A stretch of 16,650 nucleotides of DNA, from assembly GCA_002789275.1 (NCBI GenBank), contig PFSX01000046.1, forward strand, positions 17,645 to 34,294. The letters run 5' to 3'. The notes beneath the pieces were generated by a model that did not search any database, was not told the origin of the DNA, and saw only the letters and a program-made list of their open reading frames with translations. The stretch comes from Candidatus Huberarchaeum crystalense (GTDB lineage: Archaea > Huberarchaeota > Huberarchaeia > Huberarchaeales > Huberarchaeaceae). Both the position numbers and the translations under genes were made by a program. Positions 6,225 to 13,940 of this stretch are shown piece after piece (position 1 is the first letter of the stretch; each line of letters opens with the position of its first letter).

Positions 6225-7388
6225 TTATTTATATAACCCAAGGTCTGCGCTTGTTGTTTTTTGTATTTTGTATTTTTCTATCGCATTTTTAAAGTGCTTT
6301 TCTGTGATGTTTTTTGCGTTTTCTTTAATAGCTGCAATTCCTGCTTCTATGCATATTTTTTTGATGTCTGCTCCTGTTTTTTCTCCTGATATTTCAGCTA
6401 ATTTTGTTGCAGAGATGTTTTTGCTTGTTTTCATATTTCTTAGACACACCTTGAAGATTTTTGCGCGATCTTCTTTTGTAGGAAATCCAATTTTTATGTG
6501 TCTTTCTAACCTGCCAGATCTTAGCAATGCAGGATCTAAATTTTCAGGCAAATTTGTTGCACCTATCACAAAAATTCCATCATCTGTAGAGTTAAATCCA
6601 TCAATTTCAGATAATATTTGTGTCAAGGTTCGCGCAATTTCGTCTTGTGCGCCAGTAGAATCATAAATACGCTTGTTTCCGATCGCGTCAAGTTCATCGA
6701 TAAAGATAATAGTAGGAGATTTCTTGCGCGCCACCTCAAATATTTTGCTAACTAATTTTGGGCCTTCGCCAATGTATTTTTGAACTAGGTCTGATCCATT
6801 AATCTTGATAAATGTAGCTCCTGCTTCTCCTGCGATCGCCCTTGCTATTAGTGTTTTTCCAACACCAGGTGGGCCGTAAATTAAAACACCTTTGTAAGGT
6901 CTGATTCCCAAATTTTTAAATTGTTCGGGGTGCTTTAAAGGTAATTCTACAACTTCTTTTAATTCTTCAATAACCTTTTCCTGGCCACCAACATCTTTAT
7001 AAGTTGTGTTTGGTTTTTTCTGCAGTTCAAATTGATATATTGTGTCTTTTTCTTCGCTTAATATATCTATAATTGCCAAATTGCGCGGGTCTACTATGAC
7101 TCGTTGATTGATCAATAATGTGTTGCTGAGTCGTTTTGGAAATGTAGCAGCAAGTTGTGGATGACCAACTATATTAATAATTACTTTGTCTTTGTGAATT
7201 TCTTCAACAGTTCCAACAAGGCAGGGTTGCATGCGCGAAATATACTGCTCTTCTTTTAAAGTTCGCACCTGTTCGCGCAACAATTCATTTTCTTTACGCA
7301 ATATTTTATTTTCGTTTTCCGTTGTTTTATTGTCTATTTTAAATGTTTGGTCTGTATTAATTTTACACTCAGATTTTTCAGCAACCAT
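6225..7388 (-). CDS. pan: Proteasome-activating nucleotidase (AAA+ ATPase)
   Basis: A 387-residue AAA+ ATPase that unfolds substrates and opens the 20S proteasome gate. In order: an N-terminal coiled coil (about 24-50, rich in E/K/L), an OB domain (about 53-110), then the ATPase with Walker A GPPGVGKT (172-179), pore loop YIG (205-207), Walker B IIFIDE (227-232), the ATN sensor (277-279), and the second region of homology with arginine fingers in LRSGRLER (289-296). The protein ends in LYK, a proper HbYX tail for docking into the 20S ring. This separates PAN from CDC48-type ATPases, which have two AAA domains. No proteasome subunit gene is in the window. It is divergent from radA across 440 bp. 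TTTATAAA ends 6 nt before its ATG. Confidence 0.95.
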   Translation of the reverse strand: MVAEKSECKINTDQTFKIDNKTTENENKILRKENELLREQVRTLKEEQYISRMQPCLVGTVEEIHKDKVIINIVGHPQLAATFPKRLSNTLLINQRVIVDPRNLAIIDILSEEKDTIYQFELQKKPNTTYKDVGGQEKVIEELKEVVELPLKHPEQFKNLGIRPYKGVLIYGPPGVGKTLIARAIAGEAGATFIKINGSDLVQKYIGEGPKLVSKIFEVARKKSPTIIFIDELDAIGNKRIYDSTGAQDEIARTLTQILSEIDGFNSTDDGIFVIGATNLPENLDPALLRSGRLERHIKIGFPTKEDRAKIFKVCLRNMKTSKNISATKLAEISGEKTGADIKKICIEAGIAAIKENAKNITEKHFKNAIEKYKIQKTTSADLGLYK

Positions 7389-7394
7389 ATATTT

Positions 7395-7402
7395 TTTATA
7401 AA
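7395..7402 (-). promoter_or_regulatory. TTTATAAA element before pan
   Basis: A perfect palindromic TTTATAAA ends 6 nt before the pan ATG. No better TATA box is visible at the usual distance. Confidence 0.45.
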
Positions 7403-7468
7403 TGATCTATGGAAAAAACAAAAATAATAAAAATATAATAAATATATATAAAATTAAAGATATGTGAT

Positions 7469-7514
7469 TTAGGAAAATGCGGGTGTTGATTTTAGGAAAA
7501 TGTTGGTGTTAATT
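7469..7514. repeat. 23-bp two-copy tandem repeat
   Basis: TTAGGAAAATG followed by a GTGTT-containing segment occurs twice head to tail (7469-7491, 7492-7514) with about three mismatches. It lies in the divergent pan/radA space. Confidence 0.85.
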
Positions 7515-7538
7515 TAATTGTTACAGATCATCTTTTGG

Positions 7539-7696
7539 CATAGAGTTTAGTAGCAAAATGAAAAGTACAGTATGAACACAAGCAATGTTGTAGGAAATTA
7601 TGTTGAGTGGAAAGAGTCATAGAGCTTAATAGCAAAATGAAAAGTACATTATGAACACAAGTAATGTGGTAAGAGATTATGTTGAGTGAAAAATTG
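7539..7696. repeat. 79-bp two-copy tandem repeat upstream of radA
   Basis: Copy 1 (7539-7617) and copy 2 (7618-7696) both contain AGCAAAATGAAAAGTACA, TATGAACACAAG and TTATGTTGAGTG in the same order, with roughly ten differences. No reading frame is kept open across both. With the 23-bp repeat next to it, this fills much of the gene-free 440 bp between pan and radA. It could carry regulatory sites or be neutral duplication. Confidence 0.9.
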
Positions 7697-7813
7697 ATAA
7701 ATATAAAGATAATAAAGATAATATTAAAAAACTTTTAGAGTATATAAAGTATATATGAAAGAAATTTGTGTTTATAACTGTTTTTTTGTAAAAATTCACC
7801 TTTGATTTGTAAT

Positions 7814-7821
7814 TTTATAAA
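7814..7821 (+). promoter_or_regulatory. TTTATAAA element that fixes the radA start
   Basis: TTTATAAA ends 7 nt before ATG 7829. The following bases TAAAATTATGGCAA nearly match those before aEF-2 (TAAAGTTATGGCAA). This argues for ATG 7829 and against the upstream in-frame TTG at 7802, whose extension would contain the element. Confidence 0.5.
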
Positions 7822-7828
7822 TAAAATT

Positions 7829-8929
7829 ATGGCAACAAAAAAACAAAAAAATAGTAAAGTTGATGATGTTATTCAAGAGATAGGAATAGAGTCGCAAGAA
7901 AAAAAAGGGAAAACAGAAACAGCAGCAGAGCAAATAAAAGAAGAAGTAAATCAAAACTCTAAAAAAGAGGAATTTTCACTTAGAGATTTGCCGGGTGTTG
8001 GGAGCAAAATGGCAGACACATTAAAAGAGCATGGATTTCATACACCTATGTCAATTGCTATGGCTTCTGTTTCTAGTCTTGAAGCACTTGATGGAATCAG
8101 CGAATTAACAGCTGGAAGAATAATTGATGCAGCAAAAGAGCATCTTGATATGGGAATAAAAACAGCAAATGAATTTATGAAAGATCATGCGACACGCGGA
8201 TTTTTAACAACTAACAGCAAAGCCCTTGACCAAATGATGGGGGGTGGAATTGAGCAAGGTGTTCTTACTGAGTTTTTTGGTGATTTTGGGAGCGGAAAAA
8301 CACAAATTGCCGAAGAATGTGCTGTTACTGTTCAGCTTCTGTTAGATAGGGGTGGCTTAAATGGAAAATGTATATATGTTGACGCAGAAGGAAGTTTTAG
8401 ACCAGAACGTATAAAGCAGATGGCTGTTGCTTTGGGACTTGATCCTAATAAGGTCTTAGAAAATATCTTTGTTGCGCGCGCATATAATATTGATTTTCAA
8501 CTAGCATTTAATAGCAAAATTAGAGAGATGATTGATGTGCAGCACGAACCAATAAAATTAGTTGTAATTGACTCTTTAACAACGCATTTTAGAAGCGAAT
8601 ATACAGGAAGAGGAACACTTGCAGATAGACAGCAAACACTAAACAAATATCTTCACGAACTAATAATATATGCAGAACAATATGGGCTTGTAATTATTGG
8701 AACAAATCAGGTGATGGCAAATCCAGGAATGATGTTCGGAGATCCGACAACACCAATCGGAGGGCATATTTTAGGTCATGCTTCAAAATACAGGGTTTAC
8801 TTGCGAAAAGGAAGAGAAGGAAAGCGCGTTGCAAAACTAATTGATGCTCCACACCTTCCAGATGCAGAAGTTGTTTTTATGGTTGATGAAACAGGTGTGC
8901 ATGATTTTGACGAAAAAAATAAAAAGTAA
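7829..8929 (+). CDS. radA: DNA repair and recombination protein RadA
   Basis: The archaeal Rad51/RecA-family strand-exchange ATPase, 366 residues from ATG 7829. A charged 48-residue N-terminal extension (Lys/Glu-rich) precedes the helix-hairpin-helix DNA-binding domain (about 50-108, LPGVGSKMADTL). The ATPase core has Walker A GDFGSGKT (151-158), Walker B LVVID (244-248), and the conserved C-terminal part with NQVMANP, GDPTTPIGGHILGH and LRKGREGKRVAKLIDAPHLP. The linker segment that normally carries the FxxA self-polymerisation motif reads IKTA (110-113), with Ile in place of Phe. No intein is present. GVHD near the end matches the family terminus. A rhomboid gene follows after 32 bp and could be co-transcribed. 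The annotated start relies on the upstream element and the MATKK context. Confidence 0.97.
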   Translation: MATKKQKNSKVDDVIQEIGIESQEKKGKTETAAEQIKEEVNQNSKKEEFSLRDLPGVGSKMADTLKEHGFHTPMSIAMASVSSLEALDGISELTAGRIIDAAKEHLDMGIKTANEFMKDHATRGFLTTNSKALDQMMGGGIEQGVLTEFFGDFGSGKTQIAEECAVTVQLLLDRGGLNGKCIYVDAEGSFRPERIKQMAVALGLDPNKVLENIFVARAYNIDFQLAFNSKIREMIDVQHEPIKLVVIDSLTTHFRSEYTGRGTLADRQQTLNKYLHELIIYAEQYGLVIIGTNQVMANPGMMFGDPTTPIGGHILGHASKYRVYLRKGREGKRVAKLIDAPHLPDAEVVFMVDETGVHDFDEKNKK

Positions 8930-8947
8930 TTCTTAAACTTTACTAAG

Positions 8948-8955
8948 TTTATAAA
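8948..8955 (+). promoter_or_regulatory. TTTATAAA element before rhomboid gene
   Basis: A perfect TTTATAAA ends 6 nt before ATG 8962, inside the 32-bp gap after radA. If it is a promoter, the rhomboid gene may have its own transcript. Confidence 0.4.
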
Positions 8956-8961
8956 AAGTTT

Positions 8962-9609
8962 ATGCTTTTTTTCAGACGCACACATTTTCCAATTGGAACG
9001 ATATTTTTGACTGTGGTGTGTGTTATTGTTTTTGTTAGTTCATTGTTTTTTTCTTTATTTGGGCTTTATTTAAATCAACATTTTGCTCTTGGAAGTTGGC
9101 AATACATTCAGAGTAATCCTAATGCAATTTATACACTCCTTACTTCAATATTTTCTCATGCAAATTTTGCTCATATTATGTTTAATATGTTGGCGCTGTT
9201 GTTCATGGGAACTTTTCTTGAGAGCATTATAGGCACGCGCAAGTTTTTAAGTGTTTTTTTTATTACAGGGTTTGTTGGAGGGCTTGCTTTTTTGCTTGAG
9301 ACTGCAATGAGCAATGAAATTATTTTTGCGCTGGGTGCTTCTGGCGCGATTTTTGGAATATCTGGAGCTTTGATGATTTTGCGACCAAATGTTCCTGTTG
9401 TTGTATTTCCATTTCCTTTTCCAATGCCTTTGTGGGTTGCGATGCTCTTTAATTTGATTTTAATTTATTTTTTATCATTCTTTCTTCCAATTGCCAATAG
9501 CGCGCACATCGGCGGTTTTCTCGCAGGTCTTATTTGCGGATATTTTATCAAAAAAGCGAACGAGAATGAAGCGACAAAGCGCGAAATCAAAATTGAATGG
9601 TCTATATAA
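8962..9609 (+). CDS. Rhomboid-family intramembrane serine protease
   Basis: A 215-residue polytopic membrane protein, predicted by eye to have six helices, that should cleave transmembrane substrates within the membrane. The catalytic serine lies in GASGAIFG (Ser127). The catalytic histidine is in AHIGG (His182) in the last helix. HANFAHIMFN gives His71 and Asn75, the oxyanion-stabilising H-x3-N of helix 2. A loop after helix 1 holds the family-typical W and the segment YTLLTSIFSHANFAHI. Length matches compact prokaryotic rhomboids without extra domains. The C-terminus is charged (KKANENEATKREIK) and cytoplasmic. It follows radA by 32 bp and precedes aEF-2 by 140 bp. Substrates are unknown. 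Confidence 0.95.
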   Translation: MLFFRRTHFPIGTIFLTVVCVIVFVSSLFFSLFGLYLNQHFALGSWQYIQSNPNAIYTLLTSIFSHANFAHIMFNMLALLFMGTFLESIIGTRKFLSVFFITGFVGGLAFLLETAMSNEIIFALGASGAIFGISGALMILRPNVPVVVFPFPFPMPLWVAMLFNLILIYFLSFFLPIANSAHIGGFLAGLICGYFIKKANENEATKREIKIEWSI

Positions 9610-9735
9610 TAATTGATGGTGTGTGTGTGGGGTGTTGGAAAAACAACTTTGTGCAAGAATTTATTGGGCTTGATGAAAGAAGCAAACCCAACACTCTAAT
9701 ACTCTAACCAAAAACATACTGATTATTACCAAAAA

Positions 9736-9742
9736 TTATAAA
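9736..9742 (+). promoter_or_regulatory. TTATAAA element before aEF-2
   Basis: TTATAAA ends 7 nt before ATG 9750. The block TTATAAATAAAGTTATGGCAA repeats the radA start region almost exactly. The rest of the 140-bp space holds a short GT repeat (9619-9630) and no clear structure. Confidence 0.45.
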
Positions 9743-9749
9743 TAAAGTT

Positions 9750-11921
9750 ATGGCAAATCTTGAAGAAGTTGTTAAATATGCAGTAGCGAACTTATCTAAA
9801 GACATCACAACCGTTCGCAACATTGCTACAATAGCGCACATTGACCACGGAAAAACAACATTCAGCGACTCATTATTATCAGCAGGAAAAGTGATTTCTG
9901 ACAAATATGCAGGCGAACAATGTGCAATGTCTGCTTGGGATGTTGAGCAGCAACGAGGGATTACGATTTTGGCTTCTGCGATTACAATGGTTTTAAATAG
10001 TGAGGGTAAAGATTATCTTGTTAATTTGATTGACACCCCCGGTCATGTTGACTTTGGTGGTGCAGTGACAAGATCTATGCGCGCAATTGATGGTGCAATA
10101 GTATTAGTTGATGCTGTTGATGGAATTATGCCCCAAACCGAAACTGTCTTAAAAACCGCTCTTTCTGTTGGTGTTAAGCCAATTTTATATATTAATAAAG
10201 TGGATCGCCTAATCAATGAACTTAAAATTACATCTGAGCAAATGCAAGAAAGATTTATTGGAATCATAAATGGTGTTAACAATTTTATAGCAGCATATCA
10301 ACCAAGCAATGTTGATTGGCGCGTAAGTTTACAAAATAACACAGTTATGTTTGGTTCAGCAAAGCAAAAGTGGGGAATATCAATGAAATGGATGAAAAAA
10401 ACAGGAATTAGTTTTAAGCAAATTATTGATTTAGTGCAGCAAGGCAAACAAGAGGAGTTAAGCAAAAAAATGCCTTTGGCTGTTGTTGTTTTTGATTCTG
10501 TTGTTGAAAATTTGCCTTTTCCAAAAGATGCGCAAAAAATAAGAATCCCTTTGATTTGGAAAAGAGGGGATTTAGCTTCTACCTGGGGTCAAGCAATGCT
10601 TACTGCTGATTCTTCGGGTCCTTTAATGGCAGCTATTACTTCGGTTTCTTCAACAAAATATGGAAATTTTGCATATGGACGCGTTTTCTCAGGAACACTT
10701 AAAGAAGGCATGGAAGTATATCTTAACAAACAAAAGCAAAAGGCAAAAATTCAACAAATAGCAGTGCAGTTTATTGATAAACGCGTCAGTGTTGATGAAG
10801 TGCGCGCAGGTAGTGTATTCTCTTTATCAGGACTTAAGGATATTTTAGTTGGTGAAACAATTTCTTTAGAGCCAATAGAGGAATTTGAAAACATCACATA
10901 TCTTTTTGAGCCAGTTGTTGTTAAAGCATTTGAAGCAAAAAATCCGCAAGAATTACCTAATTTAATTGAGGCAATTGCACAAGAAGTGCGAGACGACCCA
11001 ACTTATAAAGTAGAATTAAATCGCGAAACAGGTCAGCATTTGGTTTATGGTCTTGGAGAGCTTCATTTAGATATTTTGCAAACCCGAATAAAAGAAAGAG
11101 GAATAGAAGTTAAAACAAGCGAGCCATTGGTTGTATATCGCGAGTCAGTTGAAAGCAGTAGCAGACAACCCTTTCAAGCAAGAACACCAAACAAGCATAA
11201 TGATTTGTTCTTTTCAGTAAGACCTTTGCCTGACGCTGTTTATCAAACACTTGTCAAAAAAGATATTCCCCCTGGCAACATAAGAAAAAAAGATGTCTTT
11301 ATTTTTGAAAAACTGCACACTCTTGGTTATGATTCAGACACCTCAAAAAGAGCGCGCTACATTCATAATGAATGTATACTTTTTGATTTAACGCGTGGAA
11401 TTGTGCAAATGGAAGAAATTATTGAGTTAATAAAACAAGGTTTTGTAATGACTGTAAATAATGGACCTCAATTAGGAGATAAAATGATGGGGGTTGAGGT
11501 TCAAATAGTTGATGTAAAACTTCACGAAGATGCGATACATCGTGGACCAGCACAAGTTTATCCTGCTGTTAAAGAAGGAATAGGTGGAGCGATTATGGAT
11601 GCAAAACCTTGCATTTACGAGCCAATTATGAAGATCAGAATTGACACAAGAGAAACATATGTTGGAGATATAACTAAGTTGCTTAATGGTTTGCGCGGAA
11701 CAATTGAAAATATAGATGTTGTTGGGGAGCAAGCGATTATTTATGCTGATTTGCCTATTAGCGAGTCATTTGGTTTTGAAGCTGTATTAAAATCAACAAC
11801 AAGCGGACATGGATTTTTCAATTTGCGCGACACATATTACAGCAAATTAAGGCAAGATTTGTCGCAAAAAGTTATTGCAAAAGTTAGAGTAAAAAAAGGA
11901 TTGCCGCCAATTCACGCATAA
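9750..11921 (+). CDS. fusA: Translation elongation factor 2 (aEF-2)
   Basis: The GTPase that drives ribosomal translocation, 723 residues, normal for archaeal EF-2. GTP-binding motifs are AHIDHGKT (29-36), EQQRGIT (66-72, switch I end), DTPGH (95-99) and NKVD (149-152). Domain IV holds DAIHRGPAQVYP, in which His597 is the expected diphthamide site. This confirms the archaeal/eukaryotic class rather than bacterial EF-G. The C-terminal LRDTYYSKLRQDLSQKVI segment is a usual end for the family. No intein or frameshift is seen. It converges with infB; the 141-bp space between them is filled with tandem repeats. The start MANLEEVVKY fits the family. Codon use includes many GCGC words, like the rest of the window right of 3 kb. 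Confidence 0.98.
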   Translation: MANLEEVVKYAVANLSKDITTVRNIATIAHIDHGKTTFSDSLLSAGKVISDKYAGEQCAMSAWDVEQQRGITILASAITMVLNSEGKDYLVNLIDTPGHVDFGGAVTRSMRAIDGAIVLVDAVDGIMPQTETVLKTALSVGVKPILYINKVDRLINELKITSEQMQERFIGIINGVNNFIAAYQPSNVDWRVSLQNNTVMFGSAKQKWGISMKWMKKTGISFKQIIDLVQQGKQEELSKKMPLAVVVFDSVVENLPFPKDAQKIRIPLIWKRGDLASTWGQAMLTADSSGPLMAAITSVSSTKYGNFAYGRVFSGTLKEGMEVYLNKQKQKAKIQQIAVQFIDKRVSVDEVRAGSVFSLSGLKDILVGETISLEPIEEFENITYLFEPVVVKAFEAKNPQELPNLIEAIAQEVRDDPTYKVELNRETGQHLVYGLGELHLDILQTRIKERGIEVKTSEPLVVYRESVESSSRQPFQARTPNKHNDLFFSVRPLPDAVYQTLVKKDIPPGNIRKKDVFIFEKLHTLGYDSDTSKRARYIHNECILFDLTRGIVQMEEIIELIKQGFVMTVNNGPQLGDKMMGVEVQIVDVKLHEDAIHRGPAQVYPAVKEGIGGAIMDAKPCIYEPIMKIRIDTRETYVGDITKLLNGLRGTIENIDVVGEQAIIYADLPISESFGFEAVLKSTTSGHGFFNLRDTYYSKLRQDLSQKVIAKVRVKKGLPPIHA

Positions 11922-11934
11922 TCTTTGAGTCTTT

Positions 11935-12014
11935 TAATTTATCAAATCTCATTTATATTTATATTCTCTAATTTATCAAATCTCATTTATATTTATATTC
12001 TCTAATTTATCAAA
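11935..12014. repeat. 34-bp perfect tandem repeat, two copies plus 12 bp
   Basis: Unit 11935-11968 (TAATTTATCAAATCTC then an AT-rich part) is repeated exactly at 11969-12002. The first 12 bases start a third copy at 12003. It lies between the convergent ends of aEF-2 and infB. Perfect identity indicates a recent duplication. Confidence 0.95.
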
Positions 12015-12029
12015 CCGCACTTTCAGAAC

Positions 12030-12092
12030 CTATTTAATATTAAGAATTTTTATCATCAAAATCTATTTATTATTAAGAATTTCCATTAAAAT
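12030..12092 (-). repeat. 30/33-bp tandem duplication covering the infB stop codon
   Basis: Read on the minus strand, the gene end ILMEILNNK-stop (12092-12063) is followed directly by ILMIKILNIK-stop (12062-12030) in the same frame. The copies differ by one inserted codon and a few substitutions. Each copy ends in AAATAG. Confidence 0.85.
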
Positions 12093-13766
12093 ATCTTTTT
12101 CATCTTCGCGCAACCAGTCCTTATGATTTAAGTAAGTTATTGTTTGCTCTTTTGTCAGTGTTGTGGTGAGATTGTCTCCTTCTGAAAAGTCCTTGTCTGC
12201 GCGCGCATTTATTGACATTGCTACTTTTTCACCTGTTTTTGCTTCATCAATATCAACTTTGTTTGCTTGCATTCCTTTTATTTCTCCGATTCGTTTGCCG
12301 CCCTTTCCTAAACTAATTCCTCGCTTTAAAACACCTGCAAGCACTTCAACACCAATAATCGCAGGTTCTTTTTTTCTAAATATGCTGTTAGGCAACACTT
12401 TTATTTTCACTAATTGCGGCAAAGAGTTTAATATTTTTCTCTTTTTCTCTTCACAAACATCTTTAACCCATTTTTTATATTCATCAATTAAATGAAAAAT
12501 AACATTGCTTTTGAAAATTTTTACATTGCTATTAATATTTACAGGAACATTAAATGCGAGTATTGCGGCAAATTCATCTTCTTTTGAGTCACTGACACAA
12601 GAAACATCTTCTTTATTTACTTCACCGACAAGTATATATTGAAAAGGTATGTTCTCTTTTTTTAAAAGAATATCCATTGCTTCTGCTGCTCCAAAAGTAT
12701 CAACTTTTACAACTATCCCTTTTTCACAACCACATATTTTTTCTTGTTTAAAAGTTTGCTGCAGGTCGCGCTTTTTTTCTTCAAGGTTTTCATTTGCGAC
12801 TACAAGTGGGCTGCCTGCTATCATTTCTTTGACGTCTTGTGCAAATAATTTTATTGCACAACTAGCTATTACTTTTTCAACTGGCTTAAACAAACTTTCT
12901 TCGCGAATTTCAGAGGCTTCGCGTGGAATAAAGAGTGCGCGCACTTTTGTTTCAATTATTCCTTTATTGCCAAAAGTTAAGATTATATCTCCTTTTTTTA
13001 TGATACCATTATATAAAATTGCATTGCATACCCATTCATTTTCTTCTTTTTTTATTTCCATTATAATTCCTTTGCTTTTGTTATAGTCTATTTCAAGTTT
13101 TGTTTTTAAATAGTTTGAACCTATTCCAAGCAAAAAAAGAAGGATTTCAGCAACACCGTCTCCTGTTTTTGCAGAGCAAGGTATAATTGCAATCTGTTGC
13201 TTGAAATTTGTCACGCGGTCAAACCTTTCGCTTTCAAATTTATGTTCAGAAAGTGCGCCAACTAATGAATATGTTTTGGTATCTATTTCTTCAAGTGTTT
13301 CTTGGCTTTGATTTTTAAGAGAATCAGTAATTGAAAGGCCTTTTGATGATTGCCATCTATACAAAAAATCCACTTTATTAGCAGCAACTATAAATGGAAC
13401 CTTGAATTTTTTTAAAAATTCAATTGACTCAATTGTTTGCTGCTCAAAGCCCTTGTTAATATCAACCACTAAGATTGCGAGATCTGCAACACTTGAACCT
13501 TTACAACGCAAACTAATAAATGCTTCGTGACCAGGGGTGTCAATAAAAAGCAAACCAGGAATTTTAAAATCTGCTATTTTAAATTTTTCTTGTATGTCTG
13601 TTGTTTGCTGCAAAATTTGAGATATTGGAATGTTTGTCGCGCCAATATGCTGTGTTATTCCTCCGCCCTCTCTGCTTGTTACTGTTGAAGATCGAATTTT
13701 GTCAAGCAAGCTTGTTTTTCCGTGGTCAACATGTCCAAGTACAACAACAATAGGTGCGCGCAACAT
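12063..13766 (-). CDS. infB: Translation initiation factor aIF5B (IF-2 type)
   Basis: A 567-residue GTPase that promotes ribosomal subunit joining and initiator tRNA positioning. Motifs are GHVDHGKT (11-18), GGGITQHIGAT (34-44, switch I), DTPGH (76-80) and NKVD (130-133). The C-terminal half has the domain II/III/IV features of archaeal/eukaryotic IF5B, including EKGIVVKVDTFGAAEAM-like and GVEVLAGVLKRGISL-like segments. It lacks the long N-terminal extension of bacterial IF-2, as expected for archaeal proteins. The ATG sits immediately before LRAPIVVVLGHVDHGKT, the family start. It follows the FKBP gene on the same strand after a 153-bp, repeat-rich gap. The upstream element (TCTACAAA, 5 nt from the ATG) is a weak match to the pattern of other genes. 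Confidence 0.97.
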   Translation of the reverse strand: MLRAPIVVVLGHVDHGKTSLLDKIRSSTVTSREGGGITQHIGATNIPISQILQQTTDIQEKFKIADFKIPGLLFIDTPGHEAFISLRCKGSSVADLAILVVDINKGFEQQTIESIEFLKKFKVPFIVAANKVDFLYRWQSSKGLSITDSLKNQSQETLEEIDTKTYSLVGALSEHKFESERFDRVTNFKQQIAIIPCSAKTGDGVAEILLFLLGIGSNYLKTKLEIDYNKSKGIIMEIKKEENEWVCNAILYNGIIKKGDIILTFGNKGIIETKVRALFIPREASEIREESLFKPVEKVIASCAIKLFAQDVKEMIAGSPLVVANENLEEKKRDLQQTFKQEKICGCEKGIVVKVDTFGAAEAMDILLKKENIPFQYILVGEVNKEDVSCVSDSKEDEFAAILAFNVPVNINSNVKIFKSNVIFHLIDEYKKWVKDVCEEKKRKILNSLPQLVKIKVLPNSIFRKKEPAIIGVEVLAGVLKRGISLGKGGKRIGEIKGMQANKVDIDEAKTGEKVAMSINARADKDFSEGDNLTTTLTKEQTITYLNHKDWLREDEKDILMEILNNK

Positions 13767-13787
13767 AAAATTTTGTAGATTGCTGTA

Positions 13788-13851
13788 TTTTTGAGATAAA
13801 CCTAATTTGTGTAATTGTCTTTTTGAGATAAACCTAATTTGTGTTATTGTG
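13788..13851. repeat. 32-bp two-copy tandem repeat between FKBP gene and infB
   Basis: TTTTTGAGATAAACCTAATT followed by a TGTGTTATTGT-like segment appears at 13788-13819 and 13820-13851 with about two differences. A degenerate third copy (13852-13882) keeps TTTTT and TAATTTGTGTA. Confidence 0.9.
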
Positions 13852-13878
13852 TTTTTAAGGCAAAAATAATTTGTGTAA

Positions 13879-13940
13879 AAACCTTTTTTTATGTTTGCGT
13901 TTTGTTATCAAAGAATTTTTTATGTTTGCGTTTTGTTATC
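13879..13940 (-). repeat. 31-bp tandem duplication covering the FKBP stop codon
   Basis: On the minus strand the last codons DNKTQT, the TAA stop and following bases (13940-13910) are repeated at 13909-13879. The first 25 bases of the copies are identical. The unit length is not a multiple of three, so the copy is out of frame. Confidence 0.9.

Noticed and set aside
7469-7696. CRISPR array
   Set aside because: Each unit has only two directly adjoining copies with no spacers of regular length, and no cas gene is present.
7802-7828. Upstream TTG start giving RadA nine more residues
   Set aside because: The extension contains the TTTATAAA element, and ATG 7829 has the same start context as aEF-2.
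9610-9749. Possible structured RNA between the rhomboid gene and aEF-2
   Set aside because: Only weak partial inverted repeats (GTGTTGG and CCAACAC) with long loops; nothing matches a known RNA.
12163-13086. Long plus-strand open frames inside infB
   Set aside because: Antisense shadows of a strongly conserved gene, rich in S/F/I without motifs.
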